DNA of 64,000 nt from Rhynchospora pubera (lineage: Eukaryota > Streptophyta > Magnoliopsida > Poales > Cyperaceae), in contig CM051460.1 in the NCBI GenBank assembly GCA_028095005.1, forward strand, positions 162,869,461 to 162,933,460, in the 5' to 3' direction. The notes under the pieces were generated by a model, which made no database searches, was not told the origin of the DNA, and saw only the letters and a program-made list of their open reading frames with translations. Each line of letters starts with the position of its first letter. Positions within the stretch are counted from its first letter, which is position 1. Shown here piece after piece: positions 31,901 through 46,030 of the stretch. The position numbers and the translations under genes are program-made.

Positions 31901-32756
31901 ACCGGACTAGGATCCGGTTCGCGGTTGAACCGGTCAAACCACCCGGTCCGGTCCGGCTTTTAAAATATAGGTTTTGATTCGCTCCGAATCAAAGAGGCAC
32001 TATCATTTTCTTGATAACACGTGCATCCTCCGCCTCTTGTTGTCATTTTTTATGGCCACATCCGAATTAATATATTTTTAAGAAAATTCTTTAATTCAAC
32101 TTTTCCGTTAAAACTTATATAAATGATATGTTTTCTTAACTTATGGATAATATCAATAGACATCCCTGAATTTTTTTTAATAGTGAAATTAACACCACGA
32201 GTCATTTATTTATGAAAAGAAAATTACATCTCTCACTATTCAATTTGTAATAATTACTCCCCTATCTCTTAATCTTACTTAACATAATTTTAAGTTCAAA
32301 ATGATTATAATGATCCAAGCACTTTTATTGCTACTTGCAATAGATTATTAGAATTATTTTGTTTTTGTACTTTTTTGGGTGGGAGACAAAACGATAGAGA
32401 TGATTTTTTTTCCATTATATTTTGTTTATCAAACATTTGGTAAAGATCTATTTTTTTTAATACTACTGGTGATTAGGTTTTAAAAAAATCGGTGTTTTTA
32501 GTGCCAAATATTATTTGTTGGGCTTTAATTAAAATATTGGTGTTTTTAAAAAAATTAAATTTATCATTTTTCAATATTAAATTTATTATTTTTTAATATT
32601 AAATTTAGTGGTTTTTATTGTGCCAAGGCTTAATTAAATCCTAAATCCACCACCGCATATCTGCACTCGCATCCGTGCAACATAGCTAGAAGTAAATTCC
32701 AAAATCTAGTGCTATAAAGAGTCGAAGACAATGATCTTGTCATCATGGGTTCTACC
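31901..32756. other. Non-coding; begins with an ACCGGTCCGG-rich block
   Basis: 31905-31965 is GC-rich with repeated CCGGT/ACCGG motifs, like subterminal repeats of DNA transposons, and marks the break point of the P450 pseudogene. The rest is AT-rich, with a short repeat (TATTAAATTTA near 32575 and 32590). No gene. Confidence 0.45.
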
Positions 32757-32967
32757 TAGGGGCGCATAACGTCTAAAACGACCACGAAAATGGTCAGTTA
32801 CGTTAACCGTTTCGTTTTGGATGAAACGATCAAAATCACGAAAATAGCACGAAAATACACATAGACGAAACCGTTTTAAGCTTTCGTTAACCGTTTCGTT
32901 TCTGAAACGCAACCAAAATCTCTAACAAAACGAAAAAACGATTAAAACAATCACCGTTTCCACCCTT
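32757..32967. mobile_element. Small hAT-type MITE, 211 bp
   Basis: TAGGGGCG on the left and CCACCCTT on the right, flanked by GTTCTACC (32749-32756) and GTTCTATC (32968-32975), an 8-bp duplication with one mismatch. The interior is rich in CGAAAC/GTTTCG motifs on both strands. Confidence 0.75.
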
Positions 32968-33277
32968 GTTCTATCAGTGCAGTGTCCATAGCAAATTAGC
33001 GACGAGGCCCATATATATAATGACCATCAATATCTCCTTGGGCTTTCTACAGTAGATCAATTCCACTGGACCTCTCCAGTCGGATTAGCTTGCATTTTAG
33101 TTAAAAAAAAAGTTGGATGACTTAAACCACATCCTTTGTTATTAAAAAAATAGATGACTTTAAAATATTGTCTTGTGTATGCAATTCTTAATTTTCTAAA
33201 AATTTGTATTTCTTGAAGCAATAATACATAGGCCCGACTGTTTAATATTATCTGAAGCGAACAAAAAATATATTATA

Positions 33278-33400
33278 CTAGGATTGGACATCGAGTTTCG
33301 CTCGATACAATATTTTTTTACATAATTTAAAGTTTGATTTCTATTATATTATTTTTTATATATGTTAATAATAATGCGAATATCTAACTAAAATATCAAT
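33278..33400 (-). mobile_element. Helitron-type 3' terminus at the edge of the satellite array
   Basis: On the minus strand: ATCGAGCGAAACTCGAT hairpin, GTCCAATC, CTAG (ending at 33278), then T. It is alignable over about 120 bp with the plus-strand terminus at 21914 (shared ATTATTATTAACATA and AAACTTT blocks). Moving into the element, the sequence passes directly into the 172-bp satellite. Confidence 0.75.
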
Positions 33401-36400
33401 ATCATCATGTTTTAAGTAAGATCATAAACATATTTTATACTATATAAACGACATAAATATAGATTATTGTGATCAAATTACTTAAAATGAATGTAAAATC
33501 GCTTGAAATGCTCAAATATTCTCAAATCTATAAAATCTACACATTATGTGAATAATTACAATGTATAATTCAATCGTTCTGAATAAGTGAGTCCATAAAC
33601 ATATTCTAAACTATATCAAGAGCTTAATATAGATTACTGTGATCAAATGACTTAAAATGAATGCAAAATGGCTTGAAATGATCAAATATACTCATAATCT
33701 GTAAAATCTGCATATTATGTGAATAATTACAATGTATAATCCAATCGTTTTGAATAATTAAGCTCATAAACATATTCTAGACTATAAAAAAGTTTAAATA
33801 TAGATTATTGTGATCAAATAACTTAAAATGAATGCGAAATTATTTGAAATTTCAAATATACTAAGAATCTGTCAAATATGCACATCATGTGCATAATTAA
33901 AATGCATAATCCAATCGTTTTGAAAAAGTGAGTCCGTAAACATATTCTAGACTATATAAAAAGCTTAAATATAGATTATTATGATAAAATGACTTAAAAT
34001 AATTACAAAATCGATTGAAATACTCAAAAATACTCAGAATTTGTAAAAACTGCACATTATGTGCGTAATTACAATGTATAATCCAATCGTTTTAAATAAG
34101 TGAGTTCACAAACATATTCTAAACCACATAAAAGAGATTAAATATAGATTATTGTGATCAAATGACTTAAAATGAATGCAAAATCGCTTGAAATACTCAA
34201 ATATACTAAGAATCTATTAAATCCGCATATCATGTGAATAATTACAACGTATAATCCAATCATTTTGAATAAGTGATCTCCTAAACATATTCTAGACTAT
34301 ATAAAGAGCTTAAATATAGATTATTATGATCAAGTAACTTAAAATGAATGCAAAATCTCTTGAAATGCTCAGATATACTCAGAATCTTTAAAATCTACAC
34401 ATTAGGTTCGTAATTAAAACGTATAATCCAATTGTTTTGAATAAGTGAGTTCATGAACAAATTCTGAACTATATAAAGAGCTTAAATATAGATTATTGTC
34501 ATCAAATAACTTAAAATTAATGCAAAATCGCTTGAAATGCTCAAATATACTCAGAATCTGTAAAATCTGCAAATTATGTGAGTAATTACAATATATAATC
34601 CGATCGTTTTGAATAAGTAAGTTTATAAACATATTCTAGACTATGTGAAGAGCTTAAGTATAAATTATTGTGAACAAATTTCTTAAATTGAATGCAAAAA
34701 TCGTTTGAAATGCTCAAATATACTCAGAATCTTTAAAATCTGCACATTATGTGCATAATTACAATGTATAATCCAATTGTTTTGAATAAGTGATATCACA
34801 AACATATTCTAGACTATATAAAGAGCTTAAATATAGATTAATGTGATCAACACACTTAAAATGAATACAAAATGGCTTGAAATGCTCAATTGTACTCAGA
34901 ATCTGTAAAATATGCAAATTATGTGAATAATTATAATATATAATCCAATCATTTTGAAGAAGTGAGCTCATAAACATATTCTAGACTATATAAAGCACTT
35001 AAATATACATTATTGTGATAAAATAATTTAAAATGAATGCAAAATCGCTTGAAATGATCAAATGTACTCAGAATCTGCAAAATCTGTATATTATGTGTAT
35101 AATTACACTGTATAAACCAATCTTTTTGATTAATTGACCACATAAACATATTCTAGACTATAAAAATAGCATATATATAGATTATTGTGATCAAATGACT
35201 TAAAAATGAATGTAAAATCACTTGAAATGCTCAAATATACTTCGAATCTTTAAAATTTACACATTATATTCGTAATTATAATGTATAATACAGTCGTTTT
35301 GAATAAGTGAGTTCATAAATATATTCTTGACTATATAAACATCTTAAATATAGATGATTGTGATCAAATGATTTAAAATGAATGCAAAATAGCTTCAAAT
35401 GCTCAAATACACTCAGAATCTGTAAAATATGTAAACTATGTGAATAATTACAATGTATAATCAAATTATTCTGAATAATTTAGCTCATAAACACATTCTA
35501 AACTATAGAAAGAGCTTAAATATAGATTAACATGATCAAAACACTTAAAATGAATGCAAAATAGCTTGTAATGCTTAAATATACCCAAAATCTTTAAAAT
35601 CTGGACATTTATTGTGCAATTACAATGTATAATCCAATTGTTGTGAATACGTGAGTTCATAAACATATTCTAGACTATATATATAGCATAAATACAGATT
35701 ATTGTGATCAAATGAATTGAAATAAATGCAAAATTGCTGGAAATATCCAAATATACAAAGAATCTATAAAATATGCATATTATATGTGTAATTACAATGA
35801 ATAATTCAATCGTTTCTAATTAGTGTATTCATAAACAAATTCTAGACTATGTAAAGAGTTTAAATAAACTCAGAATCTGTAAAATATGCATATTATGTGA
35901 ATAATTACAATGTATAATCCAATCGTTTTGAATATGTGAGCTCATAATCATATTCTAGACTATATAAAGAGTTTAAATGTAGATTATTGTCATCAAATAA
36001 CTTAAAATGAATGTAAAATCGATTAAAATACTAAAAAAATTTAGAATCTGTAAATATGAACACTATGTAAATAATTACAATGTATAATCCAATCGTTTTG
36101 AATAATTGAGCTCATAAACATATTCTAGACTATATAAAGAGTTTAAATATAGATTATTGTGATTAAATAACTCAAAATGAATGCAAAATCGCTTGAAATG
36201 CTCCAATATACTCAGAATCTTTGCATAATTACAATGTATAATCCAATTGTTTTGAATAACTTAGTTCAGAAACATATTCTAAACTATATAAAGAGCATAA
36301 ATAAAGATTACTGTGGTCAAATGACTTAAAAATGAATGTAAAAATCTCTTGAAATGCTCAAATATACTCAGAATCTGTAAAATCCATACATTATGTGAAT

Positions 36401-39400
36401 AATTACAATTTATAATCCAATCGTTTTCAATAAGTGAGTTCACAAACAAATTCTAAACAATATAAAGAAGTTTAATATTGATTGTTGTGATCAAATAACT
36501 TAAAATGAATGCAAAATCGCTTAAAATGCTCAAATATAATTAGAATCTGTAAAATATGCATATTATCTGTATAATTACAATGTATAATCCAATCATTTTG
36601 AATAATTGGCATCATAAACATATTCTAGACTAAATAAAGAGCATAAATATAGAATATTTGTGATCAAATGAATTAAAATGAATGCAAAATCGCTTGAAAT
36701 GCTCAAATATATTCAGAATCTGTAAAATATGCACATTATGTGAATAATTACAATGTATAATCCAATCGTTTTGAATAATTAACAACATAAATATATTCTA
36801 GACAATATAAAGAGATTAAATATACATTATTGTGATCAAATGAGTTAAAATGAATGCAAAATCACTTGAAATGCTCAAATATACTCAGAATCTATAAAAT
36901 CTGCACATTAATCCAATTTTTTGAATAACTGAGTAAAAAAATATATTCGAGACTATATAAAGAGCTTAAATATAGATTAATTTGATCAAATGACTTAAAT
37001 TGAAAGCAAAATCGCTTCAAAAGCTCAAATATACTCAGAATCTGTAAAATCCTCACATTATGTGAATAAATACAATGCATAATCTAATCGTTTTGAATAT
37101 GTGAGTTCATAAACATATTCTAAACTACATAAAAAGCATAAATATAACTTATTGTGATAAAAAAAAATCGCTTGAAGTACTCAAATATACTCATAATCTT
37201 TCAAATCTGCACATTATGTGCATAATTACAATGTATAATCAACTCGTTTTGAGTAAGTTATATCATAAACATATTCTAGACAAAAAATAAAGAGCTTAAA
37301 TATGTATTACTGCGATCAAATCACTTAAAATGAATACAAAATCACTTGAAATGCTCAAATATACTTTGAATCTGTAAAATCTGCACATTATGTGAAGAAT
37401 AGAATGTATAATCTGATCGTTTTGAATAAATGAGTTCATAAATATATTCTAGACTATATAAAGAGTTTAAATAAAGATTATTGTGTTCAAATGACTTAAA
37501 ATTAATGCAAAATCGATTGAAATGCTTAAATATACTCAGAATCTTTCAAACCTGCACATAATGTGCATAATTACAATGTATAATCCAATTGTTTTGAATA
37601 AATTATATTATAAACATATTCTAGTCAAAATAAAGAGGTTAAATATTGATTATTGTGATCAAATGACTTAAAATACTCAAATATACTAAGAAATTGTAAA
37701 ATCTGTATATTATGTAAATAATTATAAGGTATAATCCAATCGTTTGTAATAAGTGAGTTCATAAACATATTCTAAACTATATAAACTGCTTAAATATAGA
37801 TTATTGTGATCAAATGACTTAAAATGAATGTAAAATCGCTTAAAATGCTCAGATATACTTAGAATTTGTCAAACCTGCACATTATGTGAATAATTACAAT
37901 GTATAAACCAATATTTTAGAAATTATTGACCTCATAAACATATTCTAGACTAAAAAAGAGCATAAATGTAGATTATTGTAACCAAATGACTTAAAATGAA
38001 TGCAAAATCTCTTCAAATGTTCAAATATACTCAGAATCTGTAAAATCTGCACAATTTGTCAATAATTACAATGTATAATCCAATTGTTTCGAATAATTGA
38101 GCTAATAAACATATTCTACATAATATAAAATGCTTAAATATAGATTATTGTGATCAAATCACTTAAAATGAATGCAAAATAATTTGAAATGCTCAAATAT
38201 ACTCAGAATCTATATGCACATTATGTGATAAATTACAATGTATAATCCAATTCTTATGAATAAGTTAGTTCGTAAACATATTCGAGACCATATAAAGAGC
38301 ATCAATATAGATTATTGTGATTAAATGGCTTAAAATGAATTCAAAATCGCTTGAAAAGCTCAAATATACTCATAATTTGTAAAATCTGCAAATTATGTAA
38401 ATAATTATAATGCATAATCCAATCTTTTCGAACAAATGAGTTCATAAACATATTATAAACTATATAATGATCATAAATATAGATTATTGTCATCAAATGA
38501 CTTAAAGTGAATGCAAAATTGCTTGAAAAATATACTCAGAATCTGTAAAATCTGCATATTATGTGAATAATTACAATGTATAATCCAATCGTATTGAATA
38601 TGTGAGCTCATAAATATATTCTAGAGTATATAAAGATCTTAAATATAGATGATTGTGATCAAATGATTTAAAATGAATGCAAAATTGCTTGAAATGCTTA
38701 AATATACTAAGAATCTGTAAAATCTACACAATATGTGAATAATCACAATGTATAATCCAATCGTTTTGAATATGTGAGCTCATAAATATATTCTAGACTA
38801 CATCAAGAGCTTAAATATAGATTATTGTGATCAGATGAATTAAAATGAATGGAAAATCGATTGAAATGTTCAAAGAAATTTAGAATCTGTAAAATATGCG
38901 CATTATGTGAATAATTACAATGTATAATCCAATCGTTTTGAATAATTCAGCTCATAAACATACAATAGACTATGTAAAGAGCTCAAATAGAGTTATTTTG
39001 ATCAAATAACATAAAATGAATGCAAGATCGCTTGAAATACTCCAATATACTCAGAATCTTTAAAACCTGCACATTATGTGCGTGATTACAAAGTATAATC
39101 CAATCGTTTTGAATAACTTACTTAGTTTAGAAACATATTATAAACTATAAAAGATCATAAATATAGATTAATATGGTCAAATAACTTAAAATGAATACAA
39201 AATCGTTTGAAATGCTCAAATATACTAAAAAATTGTAAACTCTGAATATTATGAGAATAATTAGAATGTATAATCTAATTGTATAGAATTAGTGAGTTCA
39301 TAAACATATTCTAAACTATATAAAGAGTTTAAATATAGATAATTGTGATCAAATGACTTAAAATGAACGCAAAATCGCTTAAAATGCTCAAATAAACATA

Positions 39401-42400
39401 AAATTTGTAAAATCTGCACATTATGTGAATAATTACAATGTATAAACCAATCTTTTTTAATACTTGACCTCATAAACATATTCTAGATTATATAAATGGC
39501 ATAAATATTGATCATTGTGATCAAATCACTTAAAACAAATGCAAAATCGCTTGAAATGCTCAAATAAACATAGAATCTGTAAAATATGTAAATTATGTGA
39601 ATAATTACAATGTATAATCCAATTGTTTTGAATAATTGAGATCATAAACATATTCTAAACTATAAAAGAGCTTAAATATAGAATATTGTCATCAAATATC
39701 TTAAAATTAATGCAAAATCAATTGAAATACTCAAATAAACTTAGAATCTGTATAATAAGCACATTATGTGAATAATTACAATATACAATCCAATCGTTTT
39801 GAATAATTGAGCTCATAAACATATTCAAGACTTTACAAAGAAATTTATTATAGGTTATTGTTATCAAATGACTTAAAATGAATGCAAAATCGCTTGAAAT
39901 ACCCAAATATACATAGAATATGTAAAATCTGCACATTATGTGTGTAATTACAATGAATAATCCATTCGCTTTGAATGAGTGTGTTGTTAAACATATTCTA
40001 GACTTTGTTAAGAGCTTAAATATAGATTATCGTGAACAAATGTCTTAAATTGAATGCAAAAAATGCTTGAAATGCTCAAATATACTCAGAATCTTTAAAA
40101 TCTGAACATTTTGTGCATAATTACAATGTATAAACCAATCTTTTTAAATAAATGAGTTCATAAACATATTCGAGACTTTATAAAGAGAGCTTAAATATAG
40201 ATTATTGTGAACAGATGACTTAAAATGAATGTAAAATCGCTTGAAATATTTAAATATTCTCAGAATCTGTAACATCTGCAAATTATGTGCGTAATTACAA
40301 TGTATAATCCAATCGTTTTGAATAATTGAGTTCATAAACATATTCTAGACTATATAAAGAGGTTCAATATAGATTATTGACATCAAAAATAAAAATGAAT
40401 GCAAAATCGCTTGAAATGCTCTAATATACTCAGAATCTTTCAAATCTGAACATTATGTGCATAATTACAATGTATAATCCAATCGTTTTGAATAAGTGAT
40501 ATCATAAACATATTCTAGACTATAAAGAGCTTTAATATACATTATTGTAATCGAATGACTTAAAATGAATGCTAAATCGCTTAAAATGCTAAAATATACT
40601 CAGAATCTGTAAAATCTTCATATTATGTGAATAATTACAATTTACAATCCAATTTTTTTTTATAATTGAGCTCATAAACATATTCTAGAATCTATGAAGA
40701 TATTAATTATAGTTTATTGTGATCGAATGACTTAAAATGAATGCAAAATCGCTTCAAATGCTCCAATATACTGAGAATCTTTAAAATCTTCACATCATGA
40801 ATAACTTAGTTCAGAAACATATTCTAAACTATATAAAGATCATAAATATAGATTACTCTGGTTAAATGACTTAAAATGAATACAAAATCGTTTGAAATGC
40901 CCAAATATACTCAGAAATTGTAAAATCCGTATATTAAGTGAATAATTACAATGTATAATCCAATCGTTTTGAATGTGTGAGCTCATAAACATATTCTAGG
41001 CTATGTAAAGAGTTTAAATATAGATTATTATCATCAAATAACTTAAAGTAAATGCAAAATCGCTTCAAATGCAAAAATATGAACAGAATTTGTAAAATCT
41101 GCAAATTATGTGCGTAATTACAATAAATAATCCAATCACTTTAAATGAGTGTGCTCATAAACAAATTCTTGCCTATGTAATTTATCGTGAACAAATGTCT
41201 CAAATTGAATGCAAAAATCGTTTGAAATGCTCAAATATACTCAGAATCTATAAAATTTGCACATTTTGAGCATAATTACAGTGTATAATCCAATCTATTT
41301 GAATAAGTGAGTCCATAAACATATTCTAGACTATATAAAGAGGAAAATTATAGATTATTGTGGTCAGATGACTCAAAATGAATGTAAAATCATTTGAAAT
41401 GTTAAAATATTCTCAGAATCTGTAAAATCTGCACATTTGTTCGTAATTAAAACGTATAAGCCAATCGTTTTTTGAAAATTGAGTTAATAAACATATTCTA
41501 GACTATATAAAGAGGCTAAATGTAGATTATTGAGATCAAATGAATTAAAATGAATGCAAAATAGCCTTAAATGCTCAAATATACTCAGAATCTTTCAAAT
41601 CTGCACATTATGTGCATAATTACAATGTATAATCCAATCTTTCTTAATAATTGACCTCATAAGTATATTCTAAACAAAATAAAGATCATAAATATAGATT
41701 AATGTGGTCAAATGACTTAAAATATGAATACGGAATCGTTTGAAATGCTGAAATAAACTCAGAAATTGTAAAATCCGTATGTTATGTGAAAAATTACAAT
41801 GTCTATTCAAATCAGTTTGAGTAATTTATATCCTAAACATATTATAGATAAAATAAAGAGTTTAAATATATATTATTGCGATCAAATCACTTAAAACGAA
41901 TGCAAAATCGCTTGAAATGCTCAAATAAACTTATAATCTGTAAAGTATGTACATTATGTGAATAATTACAATGTATAATCCAATTGTTTTGAATAATTTA
42001 GCTCATAAACATATTCTGAACTATATAAAGAGCTTAAATATAGAATATTGTCATCAAATACCTTTAAATGAATGCAAAATCAATTGAAATGCTCAAATAA
42101 ACTTAGAATCTGTATAATATGCACATTGTGTTAATAATTACAATGTATAATCCAATCGTTTTGAATAATTGAGCTCATAAACATATTTTAGACTATATAA
42201 ATAGATTAAATATTGATTATTGTGAAATAACTTAAAATGAATGCAAAATCGCTTGAAATGCTTCAATATACGAAGAATCTTTAAAAACTTCAGATCATTT
42301 GCGCAATTACAATGTATAATCCAATCGTTTTGAATAACTTAGTTTAGAAACATATTCTAAACTATATAAAGATCATAAACATAGATGAGTGTGGTTAAAA

Positions 42401-45400
42401 TGACTTACAAAGAATACAGAATCGTTTGAAATGCAAAAATATACTCAGAAATTGTAAAATCCGTATATTATGTGAATAATTACAATGTACAATTCAATCA
42501 TTTGAAATAAGTGAGTTCTTAAACATATTCTAGACTGTATAAAGAGATTAAATATAGATTATTGTGATCAAATGACTTAAAATGAATGCAAAATCGCTTA
42601 AAATGCTCAAATATACTTAGAATTTGTCAAATCTGCACATTATGTGAATAATTACAATGTATAATCCTTTATTTCTTAATAATTGACCTCAATAAACATA
42701 TTCTAAACTATATAAAGAGCATAAATATACATTATTGTGATCAAATGACTTAAAATAAATGCAAAATCATTTCAAATACTCATATATACTCATAATCTGT
42801 AAAATCTGAACAATATGTGAATAGTTACAATGTACAATCCAATCATTTTGAATAATTGAAAATTCGAAACAATATAAAGAGTTTAAATTTAGATTATTGT
42901 GATCAAATAAATGACTCATAAGTAATGCAAAATCGATTGAAATGCTCAAATATACTCAGAATCTTTCAAATCTGAATATTATGTGCATAATTACAATGTA
43001 TAATCCAAATGTTTTGAATAAGTGATATCATAAACATATTCTAGACTATATAAAGAGTTTTAATATACATTATTGTGATCAATGACTTAAAATGAATGCA
43101 AAATCGTTTCAAATGCTAAAATATATTTAGAATATGTAAAATCTGCATATTATGTGAATAATTACAATGTATAATCCAATCTTTTTTAATAATTGACCTC
43201 ATAAACATATTATAAACTATATAAAGAGCATAAATATAGATTAATGTGATCAAATGACTTAAAATAAATATAAAATCGCTTCAAATGCTCATATATACTC
43301 AAAATCTTTTAAATCTGCAAAATATGTGAATAATTACAATGTATAATCCAATCATTTTGAATAATTGATCTTATAAACAAATTCTACACAATATAAAGAG
43401 CTTAAATATTGATTATTGTGATCAAATGACTTAAAATTAATGCAAAATCGCTTGAAATGCTCAAATACACACAGAATCTTTCAAATCTGAATATTATGTG
43501 CATAATTATAATGTATAATCCAATTGTTTTGAATGAGTGATATCATAAACATATTCTAGACTATATAAAGAGTTGTAATATACATTATTGTGATCAAATG
43601 ACTTAAAATGAATGCTAAATCGCTTAAAATGCTAAAATATATTCAGAATATGTAAAATCTGCTCAGAATATGTAAAATCTGCATATTATGTGAATAATTA
43701 CATTGTACAATCCAATTGTTTTGAATAATTGAGCTCATAAACATATTCTAGACTTCATAAAGAGCTCAATATAGATTATTGTGATTGAATGACTTAAAAT
43801 TAATGTAAAATCGCTTCAAATGCTCTAATATACTCAGAATCTTTAAACTCTTCACATCATGTGCGCAATTACAATGTATGATCCAATCGTTTTGAATAAC
43901 TTAGTTCAGAAACATATTCTAAACTATATAAAGATCATAAATATAGATTACTCTGGTCAAATGACTTAAAATGAATACAAAATTGTTTGAAATGCTCAAA
44001 TATACTCAGACATTGTAAAATCCGTATATTAATTGAATAATTACAATGTATAATCCAATCGTTTTGAATATGTGAGCTCATAAACATATTCTAGACAATG
44101 TAAAGAGTTCAAATATAGATTATTATTAACATCAAATAACTTAAAATAAATGCAATATCGCTTCAAATGCCAAAATATACACAGAATTTGTAAAATCTGC
44201 AAATTATGTATGTAATTACAATGTATAATCCAATAATTTTGAATAAGTGTGTTCGTAAATAAATTCTAAACTATACAATGATCATAAATATAGATGATTT
44301 TGATAAAATGATTTAAAATGAATGGAAAATCGTTTGAAATGCTCAAATATACACATAATCTTTCAAATCTGCACATTATGTGCATAATTAGAATGTATAA
44401 TCCAATTGTTTTGAATAAGTGAGCTCGTAAACATACTTTAGATTATATAAATAGCATCGATATGCATTATTGTGATCAAATGACTTAAAATAAATTCAAA
44501 ATCGCTTGAAATTCTCAAATATACTCAGAATCTGTAATATCTGCAAATTATGTGAATAATTACAATTTATAATCCAATTGTTTTGAATAAGTGAGAACAT
44601 AAATATATTCTGGACTATATAAAGAGCATAAATATAGATTATTGTCAACAAAGAACTTAAAGTGAATACAAATCGCTTGAAATACCCAAATATACACAGA
44701 ATCTTTAAAATTTGCACATTATTTGTGTAATTACAATAAATAATCCAATCGCTTTAAAGGAGTGTGCTCGTAAACAAATTCTTGCCTATGTAAAGAGCTT
44801 AAATATATACATTAACGTAAAAAAATGTCTCAAATTGAATGAAAAATCGCTTGAAATGCTCAAATATACTCAGAATCTATAAAATTTGCACATTTTGAAC
44901 ATAATTACAGTGTATAATCCAATCTTTTTGAATAAGTGAGTTCAAAAATATATTCTAGACTATATAAAGAGGATAAATATAGATTATTGTGATCAGATGA
45001 CTCAAAATGAATGTAAAATCATTTGAAATGATAAAATATTCTCAGAATCTGTAAAATCTGCACATTTGTTCATAATTACAATCTATAATCCAATCGTTTG
45101 GAATAATTAAGTTCATAAACATATTCTAGACTATATAAAGAGGCTAAATGTAGATTATTGAGATCAAATGAATTAAAATGAATGAAAAATAGCCTTAAAT
45201 GCTCAAATATACTCAGAATCTTTCAAATCTGCACATTATGTGCATAATTACAATGTATAATCCAATCTTTCTTAATAATTGACCTCATAAATATATTCTA
45301 AACTATATAAAGATCCTAAATATAGATTACTGTGGTCAAATGACTTAAAATATGAATACGAAATCGTTTGAAATGATCGAATAAACTCAGAAATTGTAAA

Positions 45401-46030
45401 ATTCGTATTATGTGAATAATTACAATATCTAATCCAATCGTTTTGAGTAATTTATATCCTTAACATATTATAGATAAAATAAAGAGTTTATATATATATT
45501 ATTGTGATCAAATCACTTAAAACGAATGCAAAATCGCTTGAAATGCTCAAATAAACTTAGAATCTGTAAAATATGTAAATTATGTGAACAATTACAATGT
45601 ATAATCCAATTGTTTTGAATAATTTACCTCATAAACATATTCTAAACTATATAAAGAGCTTAAATATAGAATATTGTCATCAAATATCTTAAAATGAATG
45701 CAAAATCAATTGAAATGCTCAAATAAACTTAGAATCTGTATAATAATTACATTATGTGAATAATTACAATATACAATCCAATCGTTTTGAATAATTGAGC
45801 TCATAAACATATTCAAGACTTTACAAAGAAATTTATTATAGGTTATTGTTATCAAATGACTTAAAATGAATGAAAAATCGCTTGAAATACCCAAATATAC
45901 ATAGAATATGTAAAATCTGCACATTATGTGTGTAATTACAATGAATAATCCATTCGCTTTGAATGAGTGTGTTGTTAAACATATTCTAGACTTTGTTAAG
46001 AGCTTAAATATAGATTATCGTGAACAAATG
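33401..46030. repeat. Satellite array, about 172-bp monomer (left block)
   Basis: About 73 head-to-tail monomers of roughly 172 bp, very AT-rich, diverged from each other by substitutions and small indels. Anchor words recur in each unit: CATAAACATATTCTAGAC, TATATAAAGAGCTTAAATAT, TTGTGATCAAATGACTTAAA, GCAAAATCGCTTGAAATGCT, ACTCAGAATCTGTAAAATCT and TTACAATGTATAATCCAATC. The unit length is close to that of many plant centromeric satellites, but nothing here proves centromere function. Minus-strand frames of 60-73 codons recur because each monomer has one, but 172 is not a multiple of three, so no long protein exists. Confidence 0.95.
39560..41460. repeat. Duplicated satellite block, copy 1 (holds the empty gypsy target site)
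   Basis: Nearly identical to 45550-46030 joined to 58984-60440. The pre-insertion site with a single AAATG is at 40038-40042. Extent is approximate; similarity fades gradually on the left. Confidence 0.8.

Noticed and set aside
34414..45924. About 15 minus-strand open frames of 60-73 codons with similar peptides (NDWIIHCNYSHN, ILSIFEHFKRFC)
   Set aside because: They are one frame of each satellite monomer. The unit is not a multiple of three and the frames never join; no sign of translation signals or coding selection.
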